DNA of 64,000 bases from Chlorobaculum sp. 24CR (lineage in GTDB: Bacteria; Bacteroidota; Chlorobiia; Chlorobiales; Chlorobiaceae). Location of the stretch: assembly GCF_004118635.1 (NCBI RefSeq), contig NZ_SDGU01000022.1, positions 22,319 to 86,318 of the forward strand. Direction: 5' to 3'. Made by a program: the position numbers and the translations under genes. Of the stretch, positions 59,369 through 64,000 are shown in pieces; position 1 is the first letter of the stretch, and the number at the start of each line of letters is the position of its first letter. The notes under the pieces are model-generated. The model was not told the DNA's origin, did no database searches, and saw only the letters and a list, made by a program, of their open reading frames with translations.

Positions 59369-59692
59369 ATGGCCCTCCTCGACATTACGGTGATTCCGCT
59401 TGGCGCTGGCGGCAGCGGGCTGAGCGCTTGGGTTGCCGGGCTTGAGAGGCTGCTCGAAGAGAGCGGCCTTTCGTTCAGGCTAAACGACATGGGCACCACG
59501 GTCGAAGGCTCGGCCGACGAACTGTTCGCTGTCGCCCGCAAGCTGCACGAGCACTGCTTTGGCGCGGGGGTGGCGCGGGTCTATACCGTGATGAAGATTG
59601 ACGACCGCCGCGACAAGGCGGTCTCCCTCGGCGACAAGGTGGCCTCGGTCGAGAGGGCAAGGCAAAAGCCGGGTGCGGGTGGTGGACAATGA
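59369..59692 (+). CDS. MTH1187/DUF77 family protein (thiamine-binding-like fold)
   Basis: A protein of 107 residues from ATG 59369 (GGAG upstream), 14 bases after purA. MALLDITVIPLGAGGSGLSA and NDMGTTVEGSADELFAVARK (part) are the DUF77 signatures, as are HCFGAGVARVYTVMKIDDR and SLGDKVASVER. The family binds thiamine or a related pyrimidine in some bacteria. Confidence 0.88.
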   Translation: MALLDITVIPLGAGGSGLSAWVAGLERLLEESGLSFRLNDMGTTVEGSADELFAVARKLHEHCFGAGVARVYTVMKIDDRRDKAVSLGDKVASVERARQKPGAGGGQ

Positions 59693-59909
59693 CGGACGTC
59701 GTGGACCGGGTGGTCGCGATCTTCGATGGAATTTCACATGGGGGTGTGCATTGCTTTATCGACTCCTCGCTTCTCTGCGCTGCTCGAAGCCCGGAAAGCC
59801 GCGCCGGATAAATCAAAATTATTTTTATCTTCGAGTTCTCAATTATCAAGGGTTGAGCGCCCGGAGCCACTTCGGAGCGGCCAGCACCATCTTCTAAAGT
59901 CATATTGCC
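59693..59909. other. Gap before bchN
   Basis: No gene was recognised in these 217 bases. The AT-rich part at 59810-59860 could hold the bchNBL promoter, but no convincing TTG-N19 match was found. Confidence 0.45.
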
Positions 59910-62812
<2,903 letters not shown>

Positions 62813-62866
62813 GACATCCGGAGAGCTTGAAAATCAACGAACAAACCATTTGACCTCTATCATACC

Positions 62867-63697
62867 ATGAGTTTAGTATTGGCCGTTTACGGAAAAGGCG
62901 GGATCGGCAAGAGCACGACCAGCGCGAACATTTCGGCAGCGCTGGCGCTCAAGGGGGCCAAGGTGCTCCAGATCGGCTGCGATCCGAAGCACGACAGCAC
63001 CTTTCCGATCACCGGAAAGCTCCAGAAAACCGTCATCGAGGCTCTTGAAGAGGTCGATTTCCACCACGAGGAGCTTTCGCCTGAAGATATTATCGAAACC
63101 GGTTTCGCGGGCATCGACGGCCTCGAAGCGGGCGGCCCGCCTGCCGGAAGCGGCTGCGGCGGCTACGTCGTCGGCGAATCGGTCACGCTGTTACAGGAGA
63201 TGGGGCTGTACGACAAGTACGACGTCATTCTCTTCGACGTGCTCGGCGACGTGGTGTGCGGCGGCTTCAGCGCCCCGCTGAACTATGCCGACTACGCGGT
63301 CATCATCGCCACCAACGACTTCGACAGCATCTTCGCGGCTAACCGCCTCTGCATGGCTATCCAGCAGAAGAGCGTGCGCTACAAGGTGCAGCTCGCCGGT
63401 ATCGTGGCCAACCGCGTTGACTACACCAAAGGCGGCGGCACCAACATGCTCGACCAGTTCGCCGAGCAGGTCGGTACACGCCTGCTCGCCAAGGTTCCCT
63501 ACCACGAGCTGATCCGCAAGAGCCGCTTTGCGGGCAAGACGCTGTTCGCGATGGAGCCGAGCGAGCCGGAGCTTGCAGAGTGCCTCGCGCCCTACAACGA
63601 GATTGCCGACCAGATTCTCTCCGAAAAACCGATATCCTCGGTACCGAAACCGATCGGCGACCGCGAAATCTTCGACATAGTCGGCGGCTGGCAGTAA
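62867..63697 (+). CDS. bchL: Light-independent protochlorophyllide reductase iron-protein subunit
   Basis: A protein of 276 residues related to nitrogenase NifH. The P-loop is [14 protein letters not shown]. Cys97 ([11 protein letters not shown]) and Cys131 ([12 protein letters not shown]) are the 4Fe-4S ligands, at the same numbers as in Rhodobacter BchL. It hydrolyses ATP and passes electrons to BchN-BchB. It is the last gene of the cluster in this window. Confidence 0.97.
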   Translation: MSLVLAVYGKGGIGKSTTSANISAALALKGAKVLQIGCDPKHDSTFPITGKLQKTVIEALEEVDFHHEELSPEDIIETGFAGIDGLEAGGPPAGSGCGGYVVGESVTLLQEMGLYDKYDVILFDVLGDVVCGGFSAPLNYADYAVIIATNDFDSIFAANRLCMAIQQKSVRYKVQLAGIVANRVDYTKGGGTNMLDQFAEQVGTRLLAKVPYHELIRKSRFAGKTLFAMEPSEPELAECLAPYNEIADQILSEKPISSVPKPIGDREIFDIVGGWQ

Positions 63698-63719
63698 GCA
63701 AGGCAGCTACAGAGCATTG

Positions 63720-63745
63720 CGAAAGAGCGCTGAGGCGCTCTTTCG
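63720..63745 (+). terminator. Hairpin after bchL
   Basis: CGAAAGAGCGC (63720-63730) pairs with GCGCTCTTTCG (63735-63745), 11 bp perfect. No direct T-run follows, so termination here may be partial. Confidence 0.6.
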
Positions 63746-63762
63746 GCGTTTATGGGGCTTTT

Positions 63763-63853
63763 TTGTGGACTTGGTGGACGTTGGTGGACTGTGTGGACAG
63801 AAGAAGGCTTGTGACTGCTGTCCACACAGTCCACAACGTCCACAATCTTTTTT
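63763..63853. repeat. Large imperfect hairpin of GTGGAC/GTCCAC 9-base repeats
   Basis: GTGGAC units repeat about every 9-10 bases on the left (63765-63800). GTCCACANN units repeat every 9 bases on the right (63819-63845). The two arms pair over about 27 bases with one bulge, and a T-run follows. It may serve as the bchL terminator. Confidence 0.75.
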
Positions 63854-64000
63854 CTAGAAAAGAGAGATTTTTGCAAGAATTGATTTGGAAGTATGGGGGA
63901 GAGGTGGTACATTAGGAGCCTTCACTTGAGACGGCGACGTTTCGAGAGGGGAAAAAGGCCCGAAAGGGTTCTGTTATTTGACTTTACTGATCTAAGGGAA
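63854..64000. other. Right edge, no gene recognised
   Basis: The last ~150 bases hold no convincing start of a gene. A TTGACT at 63977 near the edge could be part of a promoter for a gene beyond the window. Confidence 0.4.

Noticed and set aside
63763..63853. Possible CRISPR-like array from the repeated GTGGAC units
   Set aside because: The units are only 6-9 bases with no spacers of normal length, and they form one hairpin.

Overview
The window reads as the chromosome of a green sulfur bacterium (Chlorobiaceae, most like Chlorobaculum). GC content is moderately high. Bacteriochlorophyll genes sit at both ends: bchZ (chlorophyllide reductase) is cut by the left edge, and bchN-bchB-bchL (dark-operative protochlorophyllide reductase) closes the right side. 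No CRISPR array, rRNA operon or intact insertion sequence was seen.

Layout: 1-4.1 kb holds bchZ, a family-3 glycosidase and gcvPB, all on the minus strand. 4.3-6.5 kb is an AT-rich accessory patch with an orphan Phd/YefM-type antitoxin, a possible TIR-like protein and two small antitoxin-like fragments. 6.5-14.5 kb is one long minus-strand fatty-acid/phospholipid operon (yceD-like, rpmF, plsX, fabH, fabD, fabG, acpP, fabF, rnc, methyltransferase). 14.6-15.6 kb has tRNA-Asn, a GIY-YIG protein and a META lipoprotein. 15.7-17.7 kb is leuA behind a leucine-rich leader peptide and an attenuator. 17.8-21.3 kb has znuABC, a small membrane protein, crcB and a DUF190 gene. A phosphopantetheinyl transferase follows on the minus strand.

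22.9-42.8 kb is a continuous str-S10-spc-alpha supercluster running rpsL to rplQ. It includes fusA, tuf, secY, map, infA and rpoA, and has a tRNA-Gly gene embedded between rplN and rplX. rsmG, a mannose-1-phosphate guanylyltransferase and cysS follow.

46.6-57.3 kb is accessory or plastic. It holds a NAL1-like serine protease translationally coupled to a small protein resembling its own N-terminal domain, a DUF302 protein, a NYN-domain protein, a decayed MscS channel, a GluR0-like ligand-gated K+ channel, a Rieske-glutamate synthase fusion, a trypsin-like lipoprotein, an Abi_C/HEPN-like protein, and a truncated duplicate of engB. From 57.4 kb the core returns with engB, purA, a DUF77 gene and bchNBL.

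The main non-obvious signals are: (1) transcription attenuation of leuA, with a Leu-rich leader peptide, a 9-bp antiterminator pairing and a terminator; (2) promoter-like elements of the form TTG-N19-TAnnTTTG, resembling the Bacteroidetes consensus; (3) the protease plus free-standing pro-domain-like partner; (4) the TIR-like and Abi_C-like candidate defence genes; (5) families of short intergenic hairpin repeats.
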